Assembly (NCBI GenBank): GCA_022563255.1
Contig: JADFNS010000005.1
Span: 62,001-126,000 of the forward strand
From: Pseudomonadota bacterium
Lineage (GTDB): Bacteria; Pseudomonadota; Gammaproteobacteria; Steroidobacterales; Woeseiaceae
Direction of reading: 5' to 3'
Length of the DNA stretch: 64,000 bases
Under the pieces are notes generated by a model. That model was not told the origin of the DNA and searched no databases. It saw only the letters and a program-made list of their open reading frames with translations. Numbering within the stretch: position 1 is the first letter of the stretch; every line of letters starts with the position of its first letter. The position numbers and the translations under genes are program-made. Shown here in pieces: positions 10,163 to 20,582 of this stretch.

Positions 10163-10852
10163 TTAGCCTGTGTCGCTCGCCAGCACGGAACGTACGAACG
10201 GTATCGTAAGCCGTCGTTTCGCCCGTAGCGCTTCGCGATCCAACCGGTCCAGCAACTCATAGAGGCTCGCCATGTCGCGACGACTGCGCTTCAGGAAATA
10301 CTTCGCCACATCGTCGGAAAGATCCAAACCCCGATGCCGCGAGCGCAGCTGCAATGCGGCGATACGTTCATCGTCGTCGAGGGCATGAATCTGAAAGACC
10401 GGTAGTTTCGAAAAGCGGCTGCGAAGATCGGCCAGCTCGAACGGACATTCACGTGGGGACGACGCGGCCGAAACTATCAACTGACCGTGCGCGTCGAAAA
10501 CCTGGTTGCACAGATCGAACAACGCTGCCTCCCAGCCCGGGTCCCCGATGATTTCCTGGATATCGTCGATGCAGATCAGCTCGCGGTTCGCCATCCCCTC
10601 CAGAATTCCCGGACCCACCTGGGCGATCATCGCCAGCGGCAAATAGACCGAACGATCCCCCGCGTGTTCACAGACGGCCTGCAACAGATGCGTCTTGCCC
10701 GTCGCCCGGGCGCCCGACAACCAACAACCGTGCCCGCCACCACCGCGGGCGATGTTGGCGAGAGTGGCAACGAGGGCTTCGTTTCCGCTGTCGAGAAAAC
10801 TCGCGAAGACAGCATGGTCTGCGAGCTGCAATGGCAGAGCCAGTTGCGTCAT
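10163..10852 (-). CDS. hda: DnaA regulatory inactivator Hda
   Basis: A 229-residue DnaA-like AAA+ protein. It begins MTQLALPLQL, which contains the QLALPL sliding-clamp-binding hexapeptide of Hda. The degenerate Walker A SGARATGKTHLLQA and Walker B ELICIDDIQ follow, with sensor and lid segments (RFSKLPVFQI, LKRSRRDMASLYELLDRLD). Hda with the beta clamp stimulates ATP hydrolysis by DnaA and so limits re-initiation. Its start overlaps the perM stop as ATGA. Confidence 0.93.
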   Translation of the reverse strand: MTQLALPLQLADHAVFASFLDSGNEALVATLANIARGGGGHGCWLSGARATGKTHLLQAVCEHAGDRSVYLPLAMIAQVGPGILEGMANRELICIDDIQEIIGDPGWEAALFDLCNQVFDAHGQLIVSAASSPRECPFELADLRSRFSKLPVFQIHALDDDERIAALQLRSRHRGLDLSDDVAKYFLKRSRRDMASLYELLDRLDREALRAKRRLTIPFVRSVLASDTG

Positions 10853-11907
10853 TCAAGCTCCGATTCCAGTTCAGGATGCTCTTTGAGATAGCGGTTGTGC
10901 GCGAAACGCATCAGGACCGACAAGACCGCGGCAACCGGCAAAGCAAGCAGGATGCCGAAAAATCCGAACAGCTGCCCGCCGGCCAAAACGGCGAAAATGA
11001 CGATGACCGGATGCAAGCCTATGCGATCGCCGACGAGCTTCGGCGTCAGTAAAGATCCCTCGATAATCTGTGCAATCGTAAATGTTGCAACAACGCCGAT
11101 CAGATGCAGCAAGGGCTCGGGCTCAAGGGCAACCGTCAGTCCTGCGAGCCCGATACCGAAAACGAAACCGAGATACGGCACGAAGCTGACCAGGCCGGAC
11201 ACCACACCTATCGCGAGCGCATATTGAACCCCGACCAGACTCAGGCCCACGGAATAAATGAAGCCCAGAGCCAGCATCACGAGCAGCTGCCCGCGCAGAA
11301 AAGCGCCCAGGACCTTGTCCGTTTCGCGCGCCAGGGAAAACACGGTCTGACGCTGACTCTCCGGTATCAACGCACCGAGGTGCGCCATGAACGAGTCCCA
11401 GTCGCGCAGCATGTAGAAAGTCAATATCGGTATGAGGAAAAGACTGAGCACAGCCGCCGCGAGGACGCCACCTGACTTGCCAACGCCCGACAAAATGGTA
11501 CCGCTCCAGCTAGCGACCATATCGCTGTAACGAGCAAGAAACACGCCGATGCCGACTTCCTCGCCCGCGTCAACATTCATCCATCCCAACAACGACGGCA
11601 ACCAGACCTGTTCGGCCTGTCTGGCAATGTCGGGCAAGGCCTGAAACAGCGCGCCAACCTGCGCCTTGATCAGCGGACCAACCAACAGCACCAGCAATGC
11701 GAGCACGATGAACGTGATCAGGAAAACGCTGATCACGGCCAGAGTTCGCGGCATCTTAAGCCGCTGCAACCGGTCTGCCAGTGGATCGCCCATGTACGCA
11801 AGCAACGCCGCCGCGACGAAAGGCGTGAGAATCGGCGCCAGCAAGTAAAACAGCCAACCCGTCAGAAATACGGCGACCAGCCAGTTGAGGCGCAAATTAG
11901 ACTGCAC
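10849..11907 (-). CDS. perM: AI-2E family transporter (PerM-like)
   Basis: A 352-residue protein with about 7-8 membrane segments and the family-typical blocks SFVPYLGFVFGIGLA, IAQIIEGSLLTPKLVGDRIGLHP and GGQLFGFFGILLALPVAAV. These define the AI-2E/PerM family (PF01594), whose substrates differ and are mostly unproven. The start is GTG (11905-11907) with AGGAG upstream inside the end of pgsA. It lies in a conserved gammaproteobacterial order pgsA-perM-hda. Confidence 0.9.
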   Translation of the reverse strand: MQSNLRLNWLVAVFLTGWLFYLLAPILTPFVAAALLAYMGDPLADRLQRLKMPRTLAVISVFLITFIVLALLVLLVGPLIKAQVGALFQALPDIARQAEQVWLPSLLGWMNVDAGEEVGIGVFLARYSDMVASWSGTILSGVGKSGGVLAAAVLSLFLIPILTFYMLRDWDSFMAHLGALIPESQRQTVFSLARETDKVLGAFLRGQLLVMLALGFIYSVGLSLVGVQYALAIGVVSGLVSFVPYLGFVFGIGLAGLTVALEPEPLLHLIGVVATFTIAQIIEGSLLTPKLVGDRIGLHPVIVIFAVLAGGQLFGFFGILLALPVAAVLSVLMRFAHNRYLKEHPELESELE

Positions 11908-11910
11908 GCA

Positions 11911-12456
11911 TTACTCTCCTTGCCGCGCCCGACGCGACCATGACCAGACATAGTCAACACCACTGATCACGACAGTCACCAGGATGGCAGCGCCCAGGAC
12001 CGTAATCCAACTGGGGTCAGGCCAGCCGTATCCGGCGCGAGTGAGAACGAATAACAGGAACAACAACTCGAGCACAGTATTAATTTTGCTGATGTTGGTC
12101 GGTTCGCCGTCCACGGGTTCGATCAAAAAATTGTACGCTATCGCGCCGGCAACGATCACGAGGTCTCTGCCGATGACGATAGCGGCCAGCCACATCGGGA
12201 TGTCCTGGGTGTACGCCAGGGTGATAAACATTCCCGCAACCAGTAACTTGTCTGCGACCGGGTCGAGCAAAGCGCCCAACCGTGTATGCCAGTTGAAGCG
12301 TTTCGCGAGATAGCCGTCAACGCCGTCGGAAAGTCCGGCCAGCCAAAACAGGGCCAGCGCCCAGCCAAAACTGCCTTCGAGTATCAGCAGCAGGATAGGC
12401 ACGACCAATGCCATGCGCATCAGTGATATCGCGTTGGGCAACCAGTTAAACGACAT
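11911..12456 (-). CDS. pgsA: CDP-alcohol phosphatidyltransferase
   Basis: An integral-membrane enzyme of about 181 residues. The CDP-alcohol phosphotransferase motif D-G-x2-A/Y-R-x8-G-x3-D-x3-D appears as SDGVDGYLAKRFNWHTRLGA followed by LLDPVADKLL. It is probably phosphatidylglycerophosphate synthase, but cardiolipin-type relatives share the motif. I chose the ATG at 12454-12456 (MSFNWLPNAISL); a TTG 6 bases upstream is also open. DUF2066 ends 8 bases upstream. Confidence 0.82.
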   Translation of the reverse strand: MSFNWLPNAISLMRMALVVPILLLILEGSFGWALALFWLAGLSDGVDGYLAKRFNWHTRLGALLDPVADKLLVAGMFITLAYTQDIPMWLAAIVIGRDLVIVAGAIAYNFLIEPVDGEPTNISKINTVLELLFLLFVLTRAGYGWPDPSWITVLGAAILVTVVISGVDYVWSWSRRARQGE

Positions 12457-12464
12457 ACGCAAAA

Positions 12465-13568
12465 CTAATCACTGTAGAAAAACAGTAGCGCAGACAAAGG
12501 ATCGGGGTTCAGAATGTCGTCGACGATAACCGCTTCCTGCTCCAGCAATCCAGCGAAGCGCAGCGCCCGCCGCAAACGATCCGCCCCGCCGCGCACTTCG
12601 ACCTGATAATTGACGGTGTCGCCGCTAACCTCCTCGATTCGAAAATTTTCGATCAGGCTGACACCGGCCAATAAATGCTGGACGGAGCCGTAGTCATCGA
12701 CGGATGTAACACCCGAAACACTCAGCGCGACGATTTCAAGCGGCGCATCGCCACCCACGGCGAATTCAGCCGCCAGCATGTCCGCAATTCGGCCCACGAT
12801 GACTTCCGGCGGCGCCGTCCAGTTTCGTTCCTCACCGCCGAAAAAATAAGTCCAGCGATTGCGTTGGCCGGATGACGCTCGTACCCGACCGATCAATATC
12901 GAATTCGCGTCGTAGCGCCGCGACGCATCGAGAATGCGCTCGTGAAAGCCGCCCCATATGTCACTGAAAGCTACATTTCTCAAATCAGTCGTATCGAGCA
13001 GCGGGAACGCCAGCGGCAAGCCCCTGCTCTGCGCGATTTCCAGCATGCGTTCCCGCAGCAGGCGATTGCGGTCGATTGAACGCGACCGGTACCGGGAATT
13101 GTCCGCATCGGCGGCAGCAATAATTTGGCGCTCGCCTTGCCCCCAGTCAACCGCCAGCCATACGAGTGTGAGAGGACGATCACTTCCCCACACGATCTGA
13201 CCGGCTCCACGAAGTACTTTTTCAATAGCGTCGCCGTCAAACGACACCCACAAGCTGTCATCGGCGCCGGACCGAAACTGCGTCACGTAGGACGCAGGAC
13301 GCGGGAACAACTGCTCGATCAACTCGATATTACCGCTCAGACCTGGTCCGGAGACTCGCGTGAGGACTTCGAGCAGCGCCGCTTTATACGCATCGTTGCG
13401 TGGATCATCGGAATCTTCATCCACTGGCACCTCGGCCGTAAACAGCGTCGGAACTTCTACTGCCTGCGCTGCTGGCGAGAAGCCGAACGACATGAACAGC
13501 GCGACCAGGCCGACAATCAGCGCATGCCGAACATTGTCGACTGCAAAAAAACTTCGAGTTTTTAACAA
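12465..13568 (-). CDS. DUF2066 family protein
   Basis: A 367-residue protein with a signal-like N-terminus (hydrophobic segment about residues 16-36, AAQA cleavage site) and the DUF2066 pattern, including [51 protein letters not shown] and [10 protein letters not shown]. Function is unknown; an envelope location is inferred. The start codon is TTG (13566-13568). It is a fixed neighbour of purM, on the opposite strand, in many gammaproteobacteria, as here. Confidence 0.82.
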   Translation of the reverse strand: MLKTRSFFAVDNVRHALIVGLVALFMSFGFSPAAQAVEVPTLFTAEVPVDEDSDDPRNDAYKAALLEVLTRVSGPGLSGNIELIEQLFPRPASYVTQFRSGADDSLWVSFDGDAIEKVLRGAGQIVWGSDRPLTLVWLAVDWGQGERQIIAAADADNSRYRSRSIDRNRLLRERMLEIAQSRGLPLAFPLLDTTDLRNVAFSDIWGGFHERILDASRRYDANSILIGRVRASSGQRNRWTYFFGGEERNWTAPPEVIVGRIADMLAAEFAVGGDAPLEIVALSVSGVTSVDDYGSVQHLLAGVSLIENFRIEEVSGDTVNYQVEVRGGADRLRRALRFAGLLEQEAVIVDDILNPDPLSALLFFYSD

Positions 13569-13632
13569 GGGTGGTTTCCCCGTTCGATGCCAAGCATTAT
13601 TATATCGTCAACACAGAGTATGCCACTCCCTA

Positions 13633-14664
13633 ATGAGCAATAAACCACTAACCTACAAAGAGGCTGGCGTTAACATCGACGCCGGCAATGAACTGGTCGA
13701 GCGCATCAAGCCCCTCGTGGAGCAAACGCGACGCCCGGAAGTCCTGGCTGGTCTGGGAGGATTTGGCGGCATGTTCGCTTTGCCGCCGGGCCGCTATCGC
13801 GAACCGGTACTGGTTTCGGGCACGGACGGCGTCGGCACCAAGCTGATGCTGGCGCAGCAACTGAACCGACACAGCACCATCGGCATCGATCTCGTGGCCA
13901 TGTGCGTTAACGACGTGCTGGTGCAAGGTGCGGAACCATTGTTCTTCCTCGACTACTTCGCCTGCGGCAAGCTGGACAACGACGTCGCGACCGACGTCAT
14001 CGCAGGCATCGCCGAGGGTTGCGTACAAGCCGGCGCCGCACTGATCGGCGGTGAAACGGCTGAGATGCCGGACATGTACGCGGACGGCGAATACGATCTG
14101 GCCGGATTTACGGTCGGCGCAGTGGAACGCGACCAGTTGATTGACGGCAGTACGATCGGCATGGAAGACGTCATACTGGGCATCGCTTCGAGCGGCCCGC
14201 ACTCCAACGGCTATTCGCTGATCCGTCGGGTACTCGAGCGCGCGCCAAACGACGAGATAGATGGCACGCCGGCGACTGAGCGCTTGCTGACCCCGACGCG
14301 TATCTACGTCAGGCCGGTCCTCGCGTTAATACAGTCTTTGCGCGTGAAAGGGCTTGCGCATATCACCGGCGGCGGCATCACCGAAAACGTACCGCGCATT
14401 CTTAAGCCCGGACTCGACGCAGAAATCGACACTTCAAGTTGGTCGCAAGGGCCTGTCTTCGACTGGCTGGCCAAAACGGGCAACATCGAAACGGCTGAAA
14501 TGAGGCGCACCTTCAACTGCGGCGTGGGCATGGTCGCCATTGTCGAAAAAAACGACGCCGCGCGAGCGATTCAGTGCTTGCATGATCAGGGCGAGCGCGC
14601 ATGGCAAATCGGCCGCATCGTCGCCGGCGATCCTGACGCTGCCGGGAAAGTGCAGTACGTCTGA
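13633..14664 (+). CDS. purM: Phosphoribosylformylglycinamidine cyclo-ligase
   Basis: A 343-residue AIR synthetase. The start at 13633 gives the family N-terminus [20 protein letters not shown]; the frame is open for 91 codons further upstream, but that region overlaps the divergent DUF2066 gene. Typical blocks are [39 protein letters not shown] (in parts), [11 protein letters not shown] and [15 protein letters not shown]. It closes the imidazole ring in purine synthesis using ATP. It overlaps purN as TGATG. Confidence 0.97.
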   Translation: MSNKPLTYKEAGVNIDAGNELVERIKPLVEQTRRPEVLAGLGGFGGMFALPPGRYREPVLVSGTDGVGTKLMLAQQLNRHSTIGIDLVAMCVNDVLVQGAEPLFFLDYFACGKLDNDVATDVIAGIAEGCVQAGAALIGGETAEMPDMYADGEYDLAGFTVGAVERDQLIDGSTIGMEDVILGIASSGPHSNGYSLIRRVLERAPNDEIDGTPATERLLTPTRIYVRPVLALIQSLRVKGLAHITGGGITENVPRILKPGLDAEIDTSSWSQGPVFDWLAKTGNIETAEMRRTFNCGVGMVAIVEKNDAARAIQCLHDQGERAWQIGRIVAGDPDAAGKVQYV

Positions 14665-15311
14665 TGCGACGCCGCTGTAAAACAGCGATCCTGATTTCCG
14701 GATCGGGCACGAATCTGCAAGCGTTCATCGACGCCGTAAGCGCAGGCAGACTGAATCTCGATCTGACCGTTGTGTGCAGCAATAACGCAAACGCATTCGG
14801 CCTGCAGCGCGCCACAAAAGCCGGCATTCCGACTGTCTGCGTGCGGCATACGGACTTTCCCGACCGTGAGTCCTTCGACGCAGCCGTGATCGCGAATCTT
14901 GATCGATTTGCACCGGACCTGCTGATTCTCGCCGGCTTCATGCGCATGCTGAGCCCGATTTTCGTCGCGCGCTATGCAGGCAAAATCCTGAACATCCACC
15001 CGGCCCTCTTGCCGCTCTATCCGGGCCTCAATACCCACCAGCGTGTCATCGAAGCCGGCGATGACTGGCATGGCAGCACCGTGCACTTTGTCACAGAAAA
15101 ACTCGATGGCGGGCCGCGGATATTGCAGGGGCGACTTGCTGTTCATCGCGGCGAGTCGGCCGACGAACTGGCGGCCCGTGTACAGGCAGTCGAACACCAA
15201 ATCTACCCGGAAGCCGCCGGCTGGGTGGGATCGGGCCGCGTCGAACTCCGCGACGGCCAGACCTGGATGGATAGCAAGCTCTCGGACGAGCCTGTCAAGA
15301 GGACGTTCTAG
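14664..15311 (+). CDS. purN: Phosphoribosylglycinamide formyltransferase
   Basis: A 215-residue GAR transformylase using 10-formyl-THF. The catalytic blocks are present: [15 protein letters not shown] at the start, [29 protein letters not shown] with the Asn-His pair, and [17 protein letters not shown] with the essential Asp. It is coupled to purM and ends 4 bases into the convergent dcd-like gene. Confidence 0.96.
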   Translation: MRRRCKTAILISGSGTNLQAFIDAVSAGRLNLDLTVVCSNNANAFGLQRATKAGIPTVCVRHTDFPDRESFDAAVIANLDRFAPDLLILAGFMRMLSPIFVARYAGKILNIHPALLPLYPGLNTHQRVIEAGDDWHGSTVHFVTEKLDGGPRILQGRLAVHRGESADELAARVQAVEHQIYPEAAGWVGSGRVELRDGQTWMDSKLSDEPVKRTF

Positions 15312-15661
15312 GCCTTGGGCAAGGTGACTCCCGTCTGCCCCTGATACTTGCCGCCGCGATCACGATACGACGTCTCGCATGGCTCGTCGGATTCGAGAAA
15401 CAACATCTGCGGCACGCCCTCGTTCGCGTAGATCTTCGCGGGCAACGTTGTCGTGTTCGAAAATTCCAGCGTAACGTGACCTTCCCACTCCGGCTCCAGC
15501 GGTGTCACGTTGACGATGATGCCGCAACGAGCGTAGCTCGACGTGCCATAGGAAATGACGCGACCTTTGCTGTTCTCCCGCACCTGGTCGGGCTCAAAGG
15601 GCGCGATCATGCCGTGTTCTTTTGCCATGTGCCGGATCCAACGGTCGGACTTGATACTCAA
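15308..15661 (-). CDS. dcd: Internally deleted dCTP deaminase-like protein
   Basis: This 117-residue frame begins and ends exactly like dCTP deaminase ([16 protein letters not shown] at the start; [15 protein letters not shown] at the end), but the family length is about 188. After [11 protein letters not shown] the protein jumps straight to [16 protein letters not shown], so some 70 central residues are missing in frame. The Ser/Arg loop and the catalytic Glu region ([10 protein letters not shown]) remain, while much of the N-terminal half of the beta-barrel is gone. It is probably inactive. The TTG start (15659-15661) overlaps the mrp stop as TTGA. Confidence 0.75.
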   Translation of the reverse strand: MSIKSDRWIRHMAKEHGMIAPFEPDQVRENSKGRVISYGTSSYARCGIIVNVTPLEPEWEGHVTLEFSNTTTLPAKIYANEGVPQMLFLESDEPCETSYRDRGGKYQGQTGVTLPKA

Positions 15662-16755
15662 GTCATTCCCTCAACGACAATTTTTCCGAATTTTGTGCTG
15701 TAGTCGGTTTGCTGCGCGGCCTGTTCCACGGCGATACGTATCGCGATCCGGCGGTAGGCGCCTGCCGCAACCGACTCCGGCTCGGCGATAACCGTCGGTG
15801 TACCACCATCCGTTTGCTCGCGGATTCGTGCGTCCAGCGGTATTTTCCCCAGCAACGGCACGTCAAAATCTTCGACCATTTTCTCCGCGCCGCCAGCGCC
15901 GAAGATGGCGTCTTCGTGGCCACATTCGGAGCAGACATGCATACTCATGTTCTCGACCAGCCCCAATATTGGAACCTTGACCTTGCGAAACATCGCCAGT
16001 CCCTTGCGGGCATCGAGCGTCGCAATATGTTGCGGCGTTGTCACAATCACGACGCCGGAAACAGGGATTTTCTGCGATAAGGTCAGCTGTATGTCACCCG
16101 TCCCGGGCGGCATGTCGACAATAAGATAGTCGAGTTCGTTCCATTGCGTCTGGTACATGAGTTGATTCAGAGCCGAAGTGACCATTGGCCCGCGCCAGAT
16201 CATCGGCTGGTCCGGATCGACCAGAAAACCGATCGACATGACCTGCAGACCGTGACCAGTCAGAGGCATCATCGTCTTTCCATCATCGCTTTCCGGACGC
16301 TGCCCCACCAGGTTCAGCATGTGCGGCTGACTCGGCCCGTAAATATCGGCGTCCAGTACGCCGACCGACGCACCCTCCGCGGCGAGCGCCAACGCGATGT
16401 TGGCGGCGACTGTCGATTTGCCCACGCCGCCCTTGCCAGACGCAATCGCAATAATATTTTTTATGCCGGGAATTGCGTCCGCATTTCCCCGCACGGAATG
16501 CGCCACAATCTTTGTTTCGATGTCGACGTCGACCGTCGCCAGCTTTGTTTCAGCGCGCAGTTGCGTCACGATAAGCGACCGAATGGATTCCATTTCGCTG
16601 CGTGCCGGAAAGCCGAGCTGCAACTGCACTGAGACGGCCTCGTCGCTTATTGCAACATTCAAAACACGACCAACCTTGCCAAAAGGCTGGCTAACCATCT
16701 CTAACTCGATGGAATTGAGGAACTTTTTGACATCCGATTCTGTTGACACGGTCAC
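15658..16755 (-). CDS. apbC: Iron-sulphur cluster carrier ATPase Mrp/ApbC
   Basis: A P-loop ATPase of about 365 residues. The N-terminal MIP18/DUF59-like domain ([13 protein letters not shown]) is followed by the deviant Walker [32 protein letters not shown], and [14 protein letters not shown]. The cluster-binding pair CSECGH lies near the C-terminus. It carries Fe-S clusters to apoproteins. The frame is open upstream to 17007, but that part has no family likeness. I chose the GTG at 16753-16755; another GTG is 6 bases on. Confidence 0.88.
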   Translation of the reverse strand: MTVSTESDVKKFLNSIELEMVSQPFGKVGRVLNVAISDEAVSVQLQLGFPARSEMESIRSLIVTQLRAETKLATVDVDIETKIVAHSVRGNADAIPGIKNIIAIASGKGGVGKSTVAANIALALAAEGASVGVLDADIYGPSQPHMLNLVGQRPESDDGKTMMPLTGHGLQVMSIGFLVDPDQPMIWRGPMVTSALNQLMYQTQWNELDYLIVDMPPGTGDIQLTLSQKIPVSGVVIVTTPQHIATLDARKGLAMFRKVKVPILGLVENMSMHVCSECGHEDAIFGAGGAEKMVEDFDVPLLGKIPLDARIREQTDGGTPTVIAEPESVAAGAYRRIAIRIAVEQAAQQTDYSTKFGKIVVEGMT

Positions 16756-17022
16756 ACTTCGCTGGCAGCCATTAGGTAAAATTGAAGTCGAAATACCGGT
16801 TCGCCGGAATTTCGTGGGCACATTGTATCGGAACCTGGCGGCGGCTGAAAGCCAGTAATGGCGGGCAATGTGCAGGGTCTGATGTGGCATAATGCCGCGT
16901 TGGAGACTAGTGCGCCGAACCTCGGTTTGCAGCAGCGACCGTCGGCAGGCACGCATGGCTTGGGCAAGAGCGAATATACGATTGGCGTTAACTAAAAACA
17001 TACGCAATAGCGGACGGGTCCG

Positions 17023-19458
17023 ATGAACTTCCTGGCTTCATTCCGTTCCGAGCAACTGATTGGACAGCTCATCGCTGAGTCGGATCCTGCGTCACCGGCT
17101 GCGCAGAAATTGGTCAGGAAGCTGAAGACGGCTGGCAAAAGAGCCGTGCCCAAAATTATCGACGCCCTCGCGCTGTCCGACAAATCGCACACGATGATCC
17201 TGGTCGACATTCTCAGCGAAATCCTCAATGACAAGAACCTGCCGATGTACAAGGAGGGTCTGGCTGACGGCAACGAACGCGTCGTATCCGGTACGGCCTG
17301 GGCCCTCTCCAGCAGCACCAGCTACAACGCCAACGGCCTGCTGGATTTTTTCGAGGACCCCGAAGTTTCGAAGGGCGCTTTGATCGAGGTCCTGCGTGTA
17401 CACAAGGACGACCTGAGCGTGCACGAGCTGTTACGGCATGCGTATAAATGCGAACCCAAGGAAAAGGCCGCAATATTCAAGATCATCCAGGAAACGTTAA
17501 AGCCGGAGATGGTCCCGGATCTGATCGCACGCATGGGTGGCAAAGACCCCGTCATCAAAATCCACCTGATGCAATTGCTCTCGAAGTTCGACAGGTCGGA
17601 GATTACGAACGCTCTTGAAATGCAGCTCAAAGACACGAACAAGATGGTTCGCGGCGCCGCCCTTACTGCTTTGGCAACACGCGAGAGCAACAGTATCAAC
17701 ATCGAGGCCGTAGCCCGGGTACTTACCGATCCGGATCTCGATGTGCAGGGCAAGGCAGTAGACGTACTGATCAAAATCAATCATCCCGATACCATTCGTT
17801 ATCTCCTTCCGGCACTCAAGGATGAATCTGAATACTCCCGCCGCGCGGCCGTTGAAGTTCTTAACGCGGTCGGTAACCCGAACTCGGTCAAAGATCTCCT
17901 GGATGCCATCAAAGACGACGACTGGTGGGTTCGATCTCGCGCCGGCGACGCGCTCGCCGAGATCGGCGGGCCACAAGTCGTCAAGTCCGTCGTGAAACTG
18001 ATCAGCGACAAGGACGAAGAAATTCGCCGTACGGCAATAGAAATTCTCAATACGACGAAGGACGAAGGCGCAGTTGACGGCTTGATCAAAGCGACCGACG
18101 ACTCTGACTGGTGGGTTCGCGAACGCGCTGTTGACGCACTTTCGAAGATCGGCAGCCCCAAGGCCTTGCCAAAACTCGAGTCCATGCTCGGCGATGACGC
18201 GAAAACCAATACCGTGGTGCTGCGAGCGCTGGGCAAGCTCGGAGATCACACATTGATATCGAAAATCGTCCCGATGCTGCAGAAGCCGGAACGCGAAGTT
18301 CAGGTTGAGGCGATCAAGACGCTGGCGCTGCTAGCAGATGAACCGCACGCTGAAACCATTCGGGGGATTCTGAAGAAACTCAAACAGTCAGCCGACAACA
18401 CGATTATCAAGGCCGCGGACGTCGCTTTGCAGAGTCTGGACGCCAAATATTCAGAAACGGTTGTTGAAATGAGTGTTCGCGCGGAAAAAATTGGCGAGCA
18501 CACCAAGACGCTGTTGCTCGACAATCAGGATCTCGAGAAGCTGCTGAGCGCGCACGCAGCGCAACAGGCCGGGGACGGAGCCGCGAGCGAAGTCGCGGCG
18601 CCGTCGGCCATGCCGGTACTCGACATAACGACGCTCAAGCCGAACGACCTGATCGACGGTCGATATCGCTACATCGAGAAAATCGGCAAGGGCGCGTTCG
18701 GCACCGTGCTCCTGATGGAGGATGAAGTTGTCGATGAGCAACTGATTCTCAAGTTCCTGAACCCAAATTTTTCGTCTGACGAAGAAATGATGAAACGCTT
18801 CGTGCACGAGCTGCGTTATTCTCGAAAAATCACGCACCGCAATATCATTCGCATTTACGACTTCCTGAAACTACAGGGCTGTTTTGCGATTTCGATGGAG
18901 TACTTCCCCTCGCACACGCTATCGGGGGAAATTCCCGACAGCAAGCCGATGGACCTGAAGAAAGCACTGGGCTTCTCGATGGACATGGTCACCGGCATGA
19001 CCGTTGCCCATCAGGCAGGCGTCATTCATCGCGACCTCAAGCCAGCAAATGTTCTGGTTAACGAAGAGGGTCTGCTGAAAATCGTGGATTTCGGCGTTGC
19101 TGCAGCCGCCAGCAGCGGCGACACGCAGCTCACCAAGACCGGCTACGTTATAGGCTCGCCGAAGTACATGGCGCCAGAGCAGATTCTCGGCAAAAAAGTC
19201 GACGAAACAGCAGACGTCTACAGTATCGGCGTGATCATGTACGAAATGGTTACCGGCGTACCGCCGTACAGTCGCGGTGATCACATGTCGGTCATGTATC
19301 AGCATGTCCAGGGCAAGGCGAAGCACTGTCAGGAGATCAACCCGGACCTTCCGGACGAATATGCCACCGTCATCGTCAAAGCCATGTCCGTGGACAAGAC
19401 AAAACGTCACCAATCCATGGACGAACTTAATGATGCGCTCAGGTCACTGAACCTCTAG
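17023..19458 (+). CDS. HEAT-repeat protein fused to a Ser/Thr protein kinase
   Basis: An 811-residue protein. Residues about 1-500 are tandem HEAT/PBS-lyase-like repeats, with near copies such as DDDWWVRSRAGDALAEIG and DSDWWVRERAVDALSKIG. A short linker leads to a complete Hanks-type kinase (about 545-811): glycine loop GKGAFGTV, Lys in LILKFLNP, catalytic HRDLKPANVLV, DFG in IVDFGVAAA and APEQIL. All key residues are present, so it should be active. No membrane segment or sensor domain is visible, so it is probably cytoplasmic. It is followed, 8 bases on, by two PilT-like ATPases, which suggests it controls them or a pilus-linked process. Confidence 0.92.
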   Translation: MNFLASFRSEQLIGQLIAESDPASPAAQKLVRKLKTAGKRAVPKIIDALALSDKSHTMILVDILSEILNDKNLPMYKEGLADGNERVVSGTAWALSSSTSYNANGLLDFFEDPEVSKGALIEVLRVHKDDLSVHELLRHAYKCEPKEKAAIFKIIQETLKPEMVPDLIARMGGKDPVIKIHLMQLLSKFDRSEITNALEMQLKDTNKMVRGAALTALATRESNSINIEAVARVLTDPDLDVQGKAVDVLIKINHPDTIRYLLPALKDESEYSRRAAVEVLNAVGNPNSVKDLLDAIKDDDWWVRSRAGDALAEIGGPQVVKSVVKLISDKDEEIRRTAIEILNTTKDEGAVDGLIKATDDSDWWVRERAVDALSKIGSPKALPKLESMLGDDAKTNTVVLRALGKLGDHTLISKIVPMLQKPEREVQVEAIKTLALLADEPHAETIRGILKKLKQSADNTIIKAADVALQSLDAKYSETVVEMSVRAEKIGEHTKTLLLDNQDLEKLLSAHAAQQAGDGAASEVAAPSAMPVLDITTLKPNDLIDGRYRYIEKIGKGAFGTVLLMEDEVVDEQLILKFLNPNFSSDEEMMKRFVHELRYSRKITHRNIIRIYDFLKLQGCFAISMEYFPSHTLSGEIPDSKPMDLKKALGFSMDMVTGMTVAHQAGVIHRDLKPANVLVNEEGLLKIVDFGVAAAASSGDTQLTKTGYVIGSPKYMAPEQILGKKVDETADVYSIGVIMYEMVTGVPPYSRGDHMSVMYQHVQGKAKHCQEINPDLPDEYATVIVKAMSVDKTKRHQSMDELNDALRSLNL

Positions 19459-19466
19459 GTCTTGCC

Positions 19467-20582
19467 ATGGCACGTATCGACGCATTTCTCAAACTCGGAC
19501 TCGCACAGGGATGTTCTGACGTCCACCTGGCCGTTGGTGTGCCACCGATGCTGCGCATGAACGGCGATCTCCTGCCCATTAAGTTTCGCAAACTGACCGA
19601 CACGGAGCTGGAAACTTACATACTCGAAATACTGACGGAGAAGCAAAAGGAAAGACTGCACGAAGGTCACGATCTGGACTTCTCCTACGTTGGTGAAGAA
19701 GGCGGCCGGTTTCGCGTCAATATATTTCGCAAGGCGACCGGGTATGGGGCCGTTTTCCGGTTTATTCCGGCTGAAGTGCCCACGCTGGACGATCTTGACA
19801 TCTCGCCCATCGTGAAAAAATTCTGTGACTATCACCAGGGCATGGTGCTTGTGACCGGCTCGACCGGCACTGGCAAGTCAACGACGCTCGCAGCAATGGT
19901 CAATCACATTAATGAATCTCGCAGCCTGAATATTATCAGCCTCGAGGATCCTATTGAATTCGTTCACCCGAGCAAGCAAAGCCAGATAATCCAACGCGAA
20001 GTCGGGACCCATGTTCTGAACTTCGCCGACGGCGTGCGTTCCGCGATGCGTGAGGATCCTGATGTTATTCTCGTCGGCGAGTTGCGCGACGCCGAGACCA
20101 TCTCCATGGCAATGACGGCTGCCGAGACCGGCCACCTGGTGCTGTGCACCTTGCACACGACCAGCGCCGCAAAAACCATCGATCGGGTGATCGATGCGCT
20201 GCCTGCCGATTTGCGGGAGCAGACCAAAGGATTCCTGGCCATGAGCTTGAAAGCCGTTGTTACGCAGGTCCTGGTCAAGACCCCGGACGGCCGTGGCCGG
20301 CGAGCCGTGCTTGAAATACTCGTAAACACCCGGGCGATCGCCAAGCTGATTACGACCGACCAGACGCACCAGATTCCGTCGCAGCTGCAGACGGGCAAGG
20401 ACCTGGGGATGCAGATGATGGATCATGCGTTGCTCGATGCGATTCACGCCAAGCAAATCGATCCCGACGACGCGATTCGCCATGCGATTGACAAGAAAAA
20501 ATTTCAACGCTTCGTGACGGATCCCAGCCTTTTCTCGTCCATTGATCTCGGCAACAGGGACGAAGGTGAGGCACATGAATAA
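19467..20582 (+). CDS. PilT-family retraction-type ATPase (first copy)
   Basis: A 371-residue secretion/retraction ATPase. The N-terminal PAS-like domain is followed by Walker [15 protein letters not shown], Asp box [11 protein letters not shown], Walker B DPDVILVGELRDAETI and His box HLVLCTLHTTSAAKTIDR. GELRD and the HLVLCTLHT block are PilT features. It is 8 bases downstream of the HEAT-kinase and overlaps the second ATPase by 8 bases. Its divergence from classical PilT at the N-terminus and the kinase context argue that it may be a specialised paralogue; the pilT symbol is not assigned. Confidence 0.88.
   Translation: MARIDAFLKLGLAQGCSDVHLAVGVPPMLRMNGDLLPIKFRKLTDTELETYILEILTEKQKERLHEGHDLDFSYVGEEGGRFRVNIFRKATGYGAVFRFIPAEVPTLDDLDISPIVKKFCDYHQGMVLVTGSTGTGKSTTLAAMVNHINESRSLNIISLEDPIEFVHPSKQSQIIQREVGTHVLNFADGVRSAMREDPDVILVGELRDAETISMAMTAAETGHLVLCTLHTTSAAKTIDRVIDALPADLREQTKGFLAMSLKAVVTQVLVKTPDGRGRRAVLEILVNTRAIAKLITTDQTHQIPSQLQTGKDLGMQMMDHALLDAIHAKQIDPDDAIRHAIDKKKFQRFVTDPSLFSSIDLGNRDEGEAHE

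Noticed and set aside
16756-17007. N-terminal extension of Mrp/ApbC by 84 residues
   Set aside because: The extra residues show no family likeness and include regions typical of non-coding frames; GTG 16755 matches the usual protein start better. The 267 bases up to the kinase gene hold no gene I can support.
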